From Bryum argenteum (Eukaryota > Streptophyta > Bryopsida > Bryales > Bryaceae), in NCBI GenBank assembly GCA_037043015.1, contig CM073321.1, positions 13,648,001 to 13,712,000 of the forward strand: a stretch of DNA of 64,000 nt, read 5' to 3'. The translations under genes and the position numbers were made by a program. The notes under the pieces are model-generated. The model was not told the DNA's origin, ran no database searches, and was given only the letters and a program-made list of their open reading frames with translations. This document shows, piece after piece, positions 22,206 through 34,604 of this stretch. Positions within the stretch are counted from its first letter, which is position 1, and the number at the start of each line of letters is the position of its first letter.

Positions 22206-22240
22206 TTGGATTGCACGGGTGTGAGCGGTGAGCGGTGATT
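22205..22240 (-). repeat. TGAGCGG motif cluster
   Basis: GTGTGAGCGGTGAGCGGTGA is the reverse-complement form of the cluster at 11803-11850. It is followed by a run of T. It may mark the right end of the locus that starts near 11.8 or 16.6 kb. Confidence 0.5.
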
Positions 22241-22884
22241 GGCAGAATGTTTTTTTTTTTTTTTCATGAAAGATTAAGACCCTGTTACCACTCAATGTAC
22301 TTGAGATAGTGACCCTATGACCATTGAGTTTAGGGTGATGAAATATATTTGGGAATAGTTTGATCGAAAAGAGTACCCCAAATCCGTGAAGTTAGATCCT
22401 ATTTCCGCGCCAAAGTACTGTTGGCTCCATTTCATAACTTCTCAAATAATAATTATTCAAAAGTTTTTACACTGTCGTCAATAAATTAGGGCTGAAGTCA
22501 TCGCTTCTCACCTTATACAAAATCGAAGCCAATTTTCCCCCTATAAAGATGTGAAGTTTTTTACACATATCGCTTTCAGTTATGGGATCGCGAGATTAGA
22601 TACACCAAATCATTGAAATTGGAGTTGAACGAGTTACATCAAAATTAGGGTTGACGTCATCGTAAGAGACAAGCATGGCTTTTATTACATAGTATTGACA
22701 TACTTAGAGTAATACTTGAAGCACTTGGTCTAGGTTTAGCTATAAATGATAATCACGATAAATAAAAATATAAAACCGCATATATTGAAAAACACATATA
22801 GATAGAATATGAGCAATAGATGATGGTAAACTAAGAATGTATGGCGCTACCATGTCCAGTACCTATCAGAAAACAAATCACACA
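22241..22884. other. Spacer downstream of the methyltransferase gene
   Basis: AT-rich. Two diverged copies of AAATTAGGG.TGA.GTCATCG lie about 150 bp apart (22485 and 22640). No frame is supported. Confidence 0.4.
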
Positions 22885-25800
22885 TTAGGCTGAAGGTGTA
22901 GTACCATTAAAGTGCTGATCACACTTATCAGCCTCAAAGTCTATAAACTTAAGCACACTATTGCTATAACGTAGACGTGGAGTGTCAGACAAAATAGGAG
23001 ATGGAGCTTGAACAAACTCTTGAGCAAGACGCTCTGTGTTTGATGGTAGGGTGAAGGTTGATGGAGGGCTATTGTAGAGATGAGCATTGCGAGTCAATCG
23101 CTCTTTCAGACCTGCGATCCTAAAATTACAGAAAAAGTCAATATAACCAATTTGTAAGCGCGTAATTTGAAATCAAGAAAGAGAATACAAGATGGTATTA
23201 CGCACCAATGAATTTTTGTGGCTTTTTACGACCGATTTGTCAGAGTCATAATTTGCGGGAGGGACTGATTCTCCACTTTCTTCATTACCGGGAGGACCAT
23301 TCTTGTAATCCGCTAGCACACCATCTAAGATTTCTTCGCCAGGTTCCATAACCATGAGGTGTCGGTTAGAGCGCGCGCAAGCAATTACAGATGCGCCTAA
23401 AGAATCAGAAGCCCACGTTAGAAATGCGAAATGTACAAACGAATTCTAATGTAGTGTTTATAGAAACATTACTTGTACTTGCGCTCCAGTCGAAGACTAT
23501 ACCACCGTTGTCCGTGAGACAATCCACAAAACATTGAATGAAAGAGAGGTCCTTCTCTTGTGAGCCTCGCCATGGCGTACCGTCCGGACGATAACGCAAT
23601 GTCTCTTTGTCTGCAAAGTTACAGAGGTGGTCTTCCTCATCAGGTACAATTGCGAAACCCGCGTATGCGTGAGCCACTTGCCGAGTTTGGGACTTCGAAA
23701 GATACTCTTTACGAACATAAACTCTGATATGAAAGCAGTGAGTCTGCAAAACACAAGTATAGATACATTAATATAGATGCATAGAAGGCAATAATCATGA
23801 ATTGTGAAATAGGAAACAAGAATCCGCTCTGTACCTCTTTCGGTTTTGGTACGGTAGAGGCCATAGGGAGGGGATTATACCCCCACCAGTCTTGAACCAG
23901 ACAAAAACTATATGTATGCGACTCAGAATCAAGAGTACGCTCGATTCAACGACATTTTGGATGCATCAGAAGAATGGCTCCAACATCTGTCAAATGATAT
24001 GCGGCTAAGAAGAAGAGGCTCTCAAAGTAGTTTTTGTCACGCTGGTTCCAGGATGGAACCTCTATTGGAGACACACCCGGTACATGCAAGTTCTGGGGAG
24101 CGTCTGCAAAAATGAGATCAATCCCTGAATGCTTGAGATCATACTCCATTGCCAAACACGGGTACTTTTGGTCTATTCCAGTCTGAGATACAAGTCAATA
24201 AATAGATAGTAGCTAATAGATTTACAAGTACAAAACGTAATTAGGGAGATTATAAATGACAAATGTATGAACTAATACCTTCTTGATGTGCTCGACGATA
24301 TCGAGGATTTGCGAATTCCAGTTTTGAGTCTTCAACGACTGATGAACCAAATCTCTAATGTTCCCCTTCTTAAGATACATAGGCAGAGTGACAGATATTT
24401 TTGACGACGAGCTGCTACCAATGTGTTGGGCTTTTGGAAGAGGGCGTTTGGCGAATATTGGCTGGCTGAGGCGACGTGGGGACTGCTGGGAGTTTTGGTC
24501 AATGGTGAATGATTGAGGAGAGGACTCAACATTCGTAAGTATACCTGTAGAAAGTTGAGTCAACTGTGCATCGCGTCGAATAGCATTGTTTGTGGCTCCC
24601 GCCGAAGCCTCAGTCAGATCAGCATCTTTGGGCCCTGCAGTGTCTTCTAGGGAGGGGCGCAATTTCTTGAAATTCTTGCTCAAGATTTACTACAGGGTCC
24701 GATGGCACTGTCACATCCCTTTCAAAAGGATGCCCGAACACCGTGGTGAGCCAAGAGGACCCCGGGAGTGACGTCCCGGGCTTGGCAAGAGACAAGGTGA
24801 AGTGACTAAGGGGAGTCCCGAGCAAACAGCACGCAATGGCGTCGTTCTCGGGACGAACTTGGTGGTGTGCTTTACATGGTTGGAAACCTTGTTTAAGCAC
24901 GCACCCATAGGTCCAAAGAACGCGCGATTTGGAGTTGTGAGTCATGAGATATGGCTCTCCAAAGTTGGAGCGCGTTCCGGGACACTCCGGGACTCGGGAG
25001 TGTTACCTTTCGGGACTCAAAATGTCGTCCTTCTTGGATGGCGGCATGTTGCATGTTTTTGGAAAGCTCTAGACAAGAGCTTTCCAAAATGCTAAGGCTC
25101 GTGAGGAGCAAAGCAATGCTTTGGGAGATATGGCTCTCCAAAGCATCGGGACTTCGGGACTCCGGGACTGCTGCCTCCTGGGACTCCCGAATGTTCAGAG
25201 GAGCATAGCTCCCACATAGAAGCTCCGATTGGGACAAGTGAGGAGTCTATCGACATCTACTCAAAGAGTAGATGTCGAAAATGGGCTCGCACGTCCCATT
25301 TGGATAACTGAGCTACAAGTTGGCCCGAGAAGAAGATACGGCCCGTTTTTGAGGCTAAGGCAAAAACGGGTGGTCTTCCAAAACAAAAGTGTGTCACGGA
25401 AGGCCCCTCAACACAAGAGGGGGGGGGGCCTACCGAAGACTCCAGAGAGTACTATGAGGAGGGGTGGTCTCCCTCCTCACTTCCACATGGTGCCGAGGAG
25501 AGCCGGGGTGGCTCTAAGGGGTGAGGCTTGGGATGGAGCCTCACTCCCGCACCTTGGGCACTATGGGATGCTTGTGGTGTGCATCCCGAAACATTGGGTT
25601 GGAAAAGTGTCCCGCTCCAAACTAGTCCCCGTGAAAAGTAGTGCCGGTTTCCGATAATGTCCCGAATGGAGAGTGTAGACATGAATGGAAGGGGACTAGT
25701 GGGGAGTTGGACAATATGCAAGGGCGGTGAGCTCCGGGGGTGAGTAGTGCCACCCTTGGGAGCTTGGACATGTGTGGAAGGCCGCCCCGTGCCGCCAAGT

Positions 25801-28564
25801 GGCATGCCCATGTGTTTTGTGGGAGTTCCGGTTTACGGGTTCCGGGTAATGAGTTGGGGGAGTCAAGGTGGGTTGGACACCTTGACTAGAAATGGTGCTA
25901 ACATTGTGTGTGCTTGGCATGTGCAGTGTTAGCTAAGTTGTGGCCGGTTGCTACCAACAAAGTAAGCCGCGATTCCGCTACCAAGTAAGGCTTACTTGAA
26001 GAAAAAGAGTTGGGAGTAATTAGGGCCGCGACAGGCACGTTGCGTCGCTTCCTGTTTGGTCGAGACTTTGGCAGTGCAACTATTGAAGAAGGTGAAGAGA
26101 TTGGATCAGTTGCGTCTAGTAAAATAGAGAGGTCGACATTGTCATCGTTGTCAATCACCATCGGTTCAGAGTCAGCTGGGTTTGAAGCGAGGTTCCAAAG
26201 AAGATGCTTCTCCTCCTTGTGCACGTAGTTGTCGTCGCACTCAAGGAACCATCCACCGGTTGTCAATTGGGAGTTGGTAAACCGCTCTTGCTGGGCTGAG
26301 GAGAAAAAGCTGCGGGGATCATTTGTGACTGAAACGTCTTCGAACTCCATTGGAATGGAGAACGAAGCTAATGCTCCCTTGGCAATGAGCTTTTGTTTTA
26401 AATACCTACAAAAATGTAAACAAATTAGACTGTGAAAATTGAATACATTGTACCATTTTTATTTATATTTTATAAGAAATTGGATACGTACCGGAATGAA
26501 AGTCGCTTAATTGAAGCTTTGCCTCCAGTAATCTTGTATATATCCGAGCCCTTGATGAACTTTGGACTTGCATTAGGAGCAAGATAGTTTCCGAATGCCT
26601 TCTCCCATAAGAGCAACCTCCACTTCTCCATATACGCTCATGGCTTTAGGACAACACTAGACGACTTAATGTTGAGGTTCTCGTTGTCAACCAGATTCCG
26701 CAATTCACTTTCAAGTGATTGCTCTAACTGAGAATACAAGAAACATGTTAGAATTTAAAGTTACAGATAAACTCAATTATTGTAATCACGGGATGAAATT
26801 GCAAGTTACCTGTGCCCAAAGAGAAGCCCGATGTAGAAATGCAACCAAAGCTTTATCTTTCATACGGCGTTCTTCTGGGAATCAAAATGATCGCCGAACG
26901 TCGCTTGGTGAGTTCCACCATTGCAGCCACTTTGCCTTGAAATCAAAGTGAACATTGGTAGTAGCTACCATGTGTAAGCGATCGATTGTCATATCGGGTT
27001 TCAGATTTTGGCTGTAATGGGAATAAATCTGCACATGAGACTCACAATTTTGATTAGAGCAATGGAACATAAGGATGGCTATAGTGATATGTAATTGAAG
27101 AACTGAGCCACCTATACCTCTTTTGGAAAAACTTTCCCAAGTTAGTTATTAGCCACAACGACCGTCTTGTCAAAATTCTTCCCATGTATTGATTTGATTT
27201 CAGCCTTGATGGCATTATCCATGGCACTCCATACTCCCGGTCCTGTTTGTTTCTCTTTTGGAACCATCGCATAGTACGTAGCTTCAGCATCGTCCGATGC
27301 TTTCTCTAACCTCCTCTATATACCAACCAGAATACAAATGAGAAGTTGTTTCAAAAAAAAATTTGAATGAGCAGAGTGAAGCACATATGTAGTGAACGTA
27401 CCGCGTATAGAAATTTTACGAAAACGTCAATTGTGACAGGATACCAAGTCTCTTTTTTTGCTTTTGAGTTCTTACAGATCCTGTAGTCTTCTGGAGAAAT
27501 GAGGTCTTTAAAATCTTCGAGTTTCAGTTTACCAAATTTCCTCATGCGTTGCAGTTTCGCACACAAACTGTTTTCGACATGATCATGTTTAGTGGACCTA
27601 CAAAATAGAACAAAAGATGAGAAAAATTGATTATGAGAAAACCATAAAATGAAATGATATTAAGAAATGCAAAATTTACTTACCAGTTTATGTTGTTCAT
27701 AGCATCGAGGAGGAGATTGCTTTCTCCACGAGCATCGAGTACGATGCAGTCAACCAAAATGTACCACAAGGGATCATTCTTGTGGTACCTCTCGATATGA
27801 CGCATCCATGGTGTAACACGGTGGTTGCCTTCGTAAACACAAAAGTATTTGTTGCTAAGGTCATGAAGATCTGGATCAGACCGCAACGTACTCTCGAACT
27901 CTTCATTCGCGGCTTTCCACAGCGGGTTCGTCCACAGTTCATCTTGAGTGTCAACGCTTTTTTCTCAGCCTTTCCTATCAAAGGGAGACACGTACATAAC
28001 CCGATCGCCCTCGCGGTATACTTTGTTGAACTCATTCTTGAGTTTTCTGATGTCTTGTTTTGAGATCGGGCGAACCTTCGGATAACAAACGAGACGGCAT
28101 AGTGGAATTAGCATACGAGACTTCTTAACAGGTTTGAAGCGTAACCTGTTTATGATTGCAATCAAATTACTCTTGTGGAGCATTCGCATCTCGTTCGCAC
28201 TCCAGTCGGGGTCCTTGTTCTGAAGATGTTGAGGCATGTGAATGATTCCAACATTGACACCTCCCGGCAATGTAGTTTCTTCATCATCCGAGAGGGATTG
28301 GTGGCCGTCATGGTCCTGGGACGGTAGATGAATATCTGCAGCTTCGAGAGGATTGTCACTTGCAAGTGCATTGCATTCGCCTTCCACAGGTTGGCGATCA
28401 GTTTCGGAAGGACTCTCTTGTAAAACTCCAGTTCCCAAGTCTTCAACATTTCCCATACTATCAAGTATGAGTTCATCCCCGTCGACAGGTACGGTTTGTG
28501 GAGGATTACGAAGAAGCGGGTTGGCTTCTTCAACTTGAATGAGATGGACTTGAGCAATGTTCAT
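22885..28564 (-). pseudogene. ParB-like plus DNA amino-methyltransferase gene, spliced, decayed
   Basis: About ten reverse-strand exons: 28564-27684, 27597-27402, 27315-27118, 27028-26810, 26727-26492, 26405-24279 (split by a solo LTR), 24182-23835, 23743-23473, 23396-23206 and 23119-22885. Most borders fit GT...AG well (for example GTAAGT at 27683). Exon 1 has YFCVYEGNHR followed by PLWYILVDCIVLD, the signature of a ParB/sulfiredoxin-type module. Exon 7 has DLIFADAPQN, in place of the DPPY catalytic motif of N6-adenine/N4-cytosine methyltransferases, then WNQRDKNYF and GAILLMHPK. Exons 8-9 give GGIVFDWSAS...ASVIACARSNRHLMVME, the SAM-binding motif I layout (DxFxGxG...R..G.E). This DPPY-first order is that of beta-class enzymes. 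Five in-frame stops (about 27966, 27148, 26895, 26641, 23947) make it a pseudogene; each is one C-to-T or G-to-A step from a sense codon. Confidence 0.62.
24709..26033 (+). mobile_element. Solo LTR (Ty3/gypsy type) inside the methyltransferase gene
   Basis: 1325 bp starting TGTCACATCCCTTTC and ending GGGCCGCGACA, flanked by a perfect 5-bp duplication GGCAC (24704-24708 and 26034-26038). Its 3' end shares the CTAAC.CTGCACAT block and GCGACA end with the LTR of the Ty3/gypsy element at the left of the window, so it belongs to a related family and lies in forward orientation. The intact duplication suggests moderate age. It has no internal region. Confidence 0.88.
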
Positions 28565-28703
28565 CTGGCAATCCAGAAACCAAATACAACGCAACACAAA
28601 AACAATAAGATAGTGTCAAATGAATAATAATATATAAAAAGTAATACATAATCTTTTTGTAATTAAGTATATAATAAACATATCATATAATGTGACGATA
28701 CAA
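28565..28703. other. AT-rich gap, probably an intron upstream of the methyltransferase start
   Basis: A good acceptor (CTGGATTGCCAG) directly precedes the ATG at 28564 on the reverse strand, so an upstream exon is likely. Confidence 0.4.
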
Positions 28704-29033
28704 CTAAGGAGATTGCAACTTTGTAGCAAGTCGCGGAGAACATCTGGGTACAAGTCTAGCTAATGCTTTTGCTTGGATACGTATAGATTTGGCCTCATTA
28801 TTTTTAATTCGCATGTTAACCGCTCGTCCAACCCGATCAACGTCAACACGTGAACTGTGACGGACAGGTGAGGTAGGAGGTGGAGTTTTCGGAACCGAAG
28901 ACAATGCTATTAGTAATCGACGGGACTCAACTATAGCCAACACATTGTCTCTCAAAGCGGATAGATCGCTATCCGCATCCGTTTCATCATCCTTGACAAC
29001 TCTTGCATCCTTCAGAGGATCTTGCCATACCAA
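28704..29033 (-). CDS. Unknown frame, possible upstream exon of the methyltransferase gene
   Basis: 109 codons, Ser/Arg/Asp rich, with KTPPPTSPVRHSSRVDVDRV and ALARLVPRCSPRLATKL. It has no recognised domain. It has the same strand as the methyltransferase gene and lies 140 bp upstream of its first clear exon. Composition resembles a disordered, basic N-terminal region. It may equally be a separate small gene cut off by the tandem array that starts at about 29.1 kb. Confidence 0.35.
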   Translation of the reverse strand: MVWQDPLKDARVVKDDETDADSDLSALRDNVLAIVESRRLLIALSSVPKTPPPTSPVRHSSRVDVDRVGRAVNMRIKNNEAKSIRIQAKALARLVPRCSPRLATKLQSP

Positions 29034-29139
29034 TGAAAACTTTAAGTACGTAAAATTTGATAAAACATATGTGAATAAAAAACAAAACTATGCATACGAG
29101 CCTTAGATCGGTCAGCTGCACAAGCACAAACAAATGCCG

Positions 29140-32100
29140 AATTCCGACGATCATGATGAAGGCAAGAGGTATTCTCATCGAGGAAATAAGAAAGAGCAAG
29201 ATGTAACGGCTGGCTCCCAGACTTGCGTATGGACGACGGTTTCAAAAAAAAACCATTCTCCGGTACCCCGGTACCCAGGCAGGGTCAACAAAACCTGCTA
29301 TATCGCCTACTTCACCCCCCTGCACCTAGCATCACGCCCGAAGGGACCGCAGCTAAGCCTTCCATTGGTCCGCTCTACAACCACAGACAAACGTCAAAAT
29401 TAACGAGTCTGATTAAGACAAGAGAAATTCACAGCGAGGATATGAACTCAACCCCCGAATCCTACCCAGGTACAGCAGAGACAAATAACAAAATAGACCA
29501 GCATGATGTCATTCTCCTTCACGAGAAAAGGTGCCAAAAATAAAACCCGGGGAGGATCAGAATCCAAAGCACTGCACAGAGGTTTAGGGAGTCTTACGAT
29601 AGGCTCCATCACCGACCTCACCCCATGCAAAATGGCATCTAGCCCGCAGCAAGAGGAGCTCAACCCGGAATCCTACGCAAATACTGCACAGACAAACAAC
29701 AAAATTGACCAGCATGATAAAGGTAGGAGGTATTGAGAGCGAGGAAAACAAAACAATTTCAAAAGGTATCCGATGGCTCCCAGACTTGCGTCAACGTCTG
29801 GCGTCTGGACGACACTTTCGAGAAAAATTCCATTCTCCTTCACGAAAAAAGGTGCCAAAAATAAAATTCGGGGAGGAATAGAATCCAGAGCGCTGCACTC
29901 GGGTTTAGTGAGTCTCCGGATGGGCTCCATCACCGACCTCACCCCCACGCACATCCGCATCTAGCCTGCAGCAAGGGGAGCTCGGCCCCTAATCCTATGC
30001 AAGTACAGCACAGACAAATAGCAAAACTGACGAGCATGATGAAGGCATGAGGAATTTAGAGCGTGGAGAACAAAAAAATTTCAGATGGTATCGGATGGCT
30101 CCCGTACTTGCGTCAACGCAAGTCTGGCGTCTCTACGACACTTTTGAAAAAGAATCCATTCTCCTTGACGAAAAAAGGTGCTAAAAATAAAACCCGAAAG
30201 GAATAGAATCCAGAGCGTTGCACTAGGGTTTAGGGAGTCTAACCCCACGCACATCGGCATCCAGCCCGCTGCAAGAGGAGCTCAGCCCCGAATCCTACAC
30301 AGGTACAGCACAGACAAACAGCAAAATCGACCAACATGATGACGGCAAGAGGTATTGAGAGCGAGGAGAACAAACCAATTTCAGAAGGTATCGGGTGGCT
30401 CCGAGACTTGCGACGACGCAAGTCTGGCGTCTGGACAACACTTTCGAGAAAAATTCTATTCTCCTTCACGAAAATAGCTGCCAGAAATAAATCTCGCGGA
30501 GGAATAGAATCCATAGCGCTGCACTCAGGTTTAGTGAGTCTCATCCCACGCACATCGGCATCCAGCCCGCAGCAAGACGAGCTCAGCCCCGATTCCTACG
30601 CAGGTACAGTACAGACAAACAACAAAATAGAACAGCATGATGAAGGCAGGAGGTATTGAGAGCGAGGAGAACAAAAAAGTTTCAGAAGGTATCGGATGGC
30701 TCCAAGACTTGCGTCGATGCAAGTCTGGCTTCTGGACGATATTGTTGAAAAAGATTCCATTCTCCTTCACAAAAAAGGTTCCAAAAATAAAACCTGGGGA
30801 GGAATAGAATCTAGAGCGATGCATTGGGGTTTAGCGAGTCTCAGGATGGGCTCCATCAACGACCTCACCCCCACGCACAGCGGCATCGAGCCCACAGCAA
30901 GAGGAGCTCAGCCACGAATCCTACGCAAGTACAACACAGACAAACAGCAAAATCGACCTGCATGATGAAGGCACGAGGTATTGACAACGAGGAGTACAAA
31001 AATTTCAAAAGGTATCGGATGGCTCCGAGACTTGCATCGACGCAAGTTTGGCGTTTGGACGAAACTTTCAAAAATAATTCCATTCTCCTTCACAAAAATA
31101 GGTGCCAAAAATTAAACCCAGAGAGGAATAGAATCCTGAGCGCTGCACTGGAGTTTAGCGAGTCTCGGGATGGGCTCCATCAACGACCTCCCCCCCACGC
31201 ACAACGGCATCAAGCCCGCAGCGAGAGGAGCTCAGCCACGAATCCTACGCAGGTACAACACAGACAAACAGCAAAATCGACCTGCATGATGAAGGCACGA
31301 GGTATTGACAACAAGGAGTACAAAAATTTCAAAAGGTATCGGATGGCTCCGAGACTTGCATCGACGCAAGTCTGGCGTCTGGACGAAACTTTCAAAAATA
31401 ATTCCATTCCCCTTCACGAAAATAGGTGCCAAAAATAAAACCCAGAGAGGAATAGAATCCAGAGCGCTGCACTGGAGTTTAGGGAGTCTCACCCCTACGC
31501 ACATTGGCATCCAGCCCGCAGCAAGACGAGCTCAGCGCCGAATCCTACGCAGGTAGAGTACAGACAAACAGCAACATCAATCAGCATGATGAAGGCAGGA
31601 GGTATTGACAGCGAGGAGAACAAAAAAATTTCAAAAGGTATTGGATGGCTCCCAGACTTGCGTGGACGCAAGTCTAGCCTGTGGACGACACTTTTGAAAA
31701 AGAATTATATTCTCTTTTACGAAAAAAGGTGCCAAAAATAAAACCCGGGGAGGAATAGAATCTTGAGCGCTGCACTGGGGTTTAGCGAGTCTCAGGATGG
31801 GCTCCATCAACGACCTCACCCCCACGCACAGCGGCATCGAGCCCACAGCAAGAGGAGCTCAGCCACGAATCCTACGCAGGTAGAACACAGACAAACAACA
31901 AAATCGACTTGCATGATGAAGACAGGAGGTATTGAGAGCGAGGAGAACAAAACAATTTCAAAAGGTATCGGATGGCTCCCAGACTTGCGTCGACGCAAGT
32001 CTGGCGTCTGGACGACACTTTCGAGAAAATTTCTATTCTCTTTCACGAAAATAGCTGCCAAAAATAAATCCCGCGGAGGAATAGAATCCAGAGCGCTGCA

Positions 32101-33300
32101 CTCAGGTTTAGCGAGTGTCACCCCCAAACACATCGGCATGCAGCCCGCAGCAAGAGGAGCTGAGCCCGGAATCCTACGCCGATACATCACAGACAAACAA
32201 CAAAATGGACCTGCATGATGAAGGCAAAAGGTGTTGAGAGCGAGGAGAACAAAAAAGTTTCAGAAGGTATCGGATGGCTCCGAGACTTGCGTCGACGCAA
32301 GTCTGGCTTCTGGATGACACTTTTGAAAAAGATTCCATTCTCCTTCACGAAAAAAGGTGCCAAAAATGAAACCTGGGGAGGAATAAAATCCATAGCGCTC
32401 CACTAGGGTTTAGTGAGTCTCAGGATGGGCTCCATCACCGACCTCACCTCCACGCTCATCGGCATGCAGCCCGCAGCGAGAGGAGCTCCGCCCCGAATCC
32501 TACACAGGTACAGCATAGACAAACAGTTAGATTGACCAGCATGATGAAGGCAGGAGGTATTCAGAGAGAGGAGAACTAAAAAATTTCAGAAGGTATCGGA
32601 TGGCTCCCTAACTTGCGTCGACACAAATTTGGCGTTCGGACGACAGTTTCGAGAAAAATTCCATTGTCCTTCACAAAAAAAGGGGTCAAAGATCAAACCC
32701 ACGGAGTAATAAAATCCATAGCGCTGCACTGGATATTAGTAAGTCTTTGGATGGGCTCCATCACCGACCTCACCTCGACGCACATCGGCATGCATCCCGC
32801 AGCAAGAGGAGCTTAGCCCCGAATCCTGCGCAGGTACAGCACAGACAAACAACTAAATCGACCAGCATGATGAAGGCATGAGGTATTCAGAGCAAGGAGA
32901 ACAAAAAAATTGGAGATTGTATTGGATGGCTCCCAGACTTGCGTCGACGCAAGTCTGGCTTCTGGACGATAGTTTTGAAAAAAATTCCATTGTGCTTCAC
33001 AAAAAAAGGTGTCAAAAATGAAACCCGGGGAGGAATAGAATCCATAGCGCTGCACTGGGGTTTAGTGAGTCTCAGGATGGGCTCCATTACTGACTTGACC
33101 CCCATGCACATCGTCATCCAACCCGCTGCGAGAGAAGCTATGCCCCCAAATCCTACGCAAGTATAACACAGACAAACAGCCCACGCACATCGGCATCTAA
33201 GCCCCACGCACATCGACATGTAAGCCCACAATGACAGGACCTCAGCCCCTGAATGCAACAATGTTAGAGCACAGACCAACGCCAAAATTGGACGAGCATG
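29140..33300. repeat. Tandem array, unit about 300 or 325 bp
   Basis: The landmark CATGATGAAGGCA recurs at 29713, 30035, 30335, 30636, 30961, 31285, 31585, 31912, 32214, 32540 and 32866, giving spacings of 322, 300, 301, 325, 324, 300, 327, 302, 326 and 326. Long units contain a segment of about 25 bp (GATGGGCTCCATCA.CGACCT) that short units lack. Each unit also carries a palindromic block ACTTGCGTCGACGCAAGT or a close variant, and the landmark TTCCATTCTCCTTCAC. More degenerate units flank both ends. Open frames across the array are by-products of the repeat. Confidence 0.9.
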
Positions 33301-33564
33301 ATGATGATGGACTTAACTATCTGCAAGAATATGAATAGATTTTGCTACATCGCCGACACCACCCCTCTGCACCTGGCACTCACGCCCGCGGGACCAAAGC
33401 TGAGCGATGGAACGGTACGATGTACCAGCACAGTCACTAGCAAAATTCGGCACAATCTTTGCTAGTCGCATTGCGGTGTTCAACAAGCATTTCAGATGAC
33501 TGAGAGGGAGCTTGGCAGAGACCATGAATTAAATACGTTCAATACACAGACGAGAATTACGACT
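33301..33564. other. Array edge
   Basis: The block TGCTACATCGCC...CTGCACCTGGCA (33340-33380) matches 29295-29335 at the left edge of the array, so related sequence flanks the array on both sides. No gene is visible. Confidence 0.45.
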
Positions 33565-33571
33565 TTAGGGT

Positions 33572-33763
33572 TTAGTTTTTCGCAAACCAAGCTTCCAACC
33601 CCGCACGCGTCTTAATCGCCTCTTTTGGTTGATACCGATGGCATCTGTAAAATTCTGCAAAAAAGCTTGGATCTGATGATTCTGTACTCACATTTTGTAA
33701 ATCCACCTCGACGTCCTCTCTGTTGCGCCGCATCGTCACCTCTTCTTCGCCCAAATTCGCCAT
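33572..33763 (-). CDS. Small unknown frame
   Basis: 63 codons from the ATG at 33763 (MANLGEEEVTMRRNREDVEV), charged, ending AGLEAWFAKN. A GTGAGT donor and a TTTTTTGCAG acceptor lie only about 40 bp apart inside it, shorter than usual plant introns, so splicing is doubtful. No family recognised. Confidence 0.3.
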   Translation of the reverse strand: MANLGEEEVTMRRNREDVEVDLQNVSTESSDPSFFAEFYRCHRYQPKEAIKTRAGLEAWFAKN

Positions 33764-33919
33764 TGTATTTGCAGCTACTTCCTTCAAACAAAACTGGACA
33801 TCGATAAGTTCTGCGTTGCTGATAAGTTAAACTAGGGCAAACGAGACCATCCTGAGCAGCTTTATTGTCAACATCCATTCTATTCTTGGCGGCAGCCATC
33901 TCTCCTAACAATGTTCAAA

Positions 33920-34600
33920 AATAGGAGCCTGCCGAGCTTTTTACTCGGCGATTCCAACCTGCTCGGCGGCTACTTCCTGGATTCTATTTGGTGGATTAGG
34001 GTGCGGCGCTGCGCAGAGGCCTGCATATGCCGAAGGTCGCTGGCAAAAGTCACGACGGCGTTGTCATAAAGATTGTTGTGCATCCGGGTAAGCGCGGGGC
34101 TTCTTGGTACAGTAGTTAGTATGACTTATGGAGGTGAATCTTCTATCAACCTATTCACTTCAACACTTTTACAACCTCCCGGCCACTTCAGGCCTTCATT
34201 TCTCCTTGCTCCAGATAGCTCCTTGCATGAAGCCACCTCTCACAAGTAGAATATCTTGCCTTCTAACACCTCCTAAAACCTCTCCTCATGAAACCTCTCC
34301 AAGCAAAAGATACGGCTCAAAACGTAAGATGAAAAGTTTTGCTCCCTTTATAGCTCATGAGAGAAGATACAAGCTAGATGCTTTGTGCATCTCCTCACCC
34401 CTCCAACCAAACTCAACACCTTCTAAACCTCTATTGAAGAATACTTAGAGACACTCAAAATCCCACTCCCAACTCACACACACACACTAATCACTTGTTG
34501 TTCATGCCCAACTCCAAACTCCTAGCCAATTTATACTAATCTACACCCAAGCTCTAACCAATAAGAAACCACCACATATTAGGTTACACAAAGAGGATTT
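33920..34600. other. Sequence without supported gene
   Basis: Pyrimidine-rich on the forward strand (many CCTC and CTCC words), like a leader or LTR region, but I could not fix any element end or duplication. The forward frame at 34128-34448 looks like chance. Confidence 0.35.
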
Positions 34601-34604
34601 TTGC

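Noticed and set aside
22885-28564. Insertion from a large DNA virus as the source of the methyltransferase gene
   Set aside because: The gene has several good GT-AG introns and plant-like exon structure, so it is at least long resident in the plant genome; a remote bacterial or viral origin stays possible but is not shown here.
30824-31438. A 204-codon frame in the 300/325-bp array
   Set aside because: It repeats the tandem unit twice and is lost in neighbouring units, so it is an array by-product rather than a gene.
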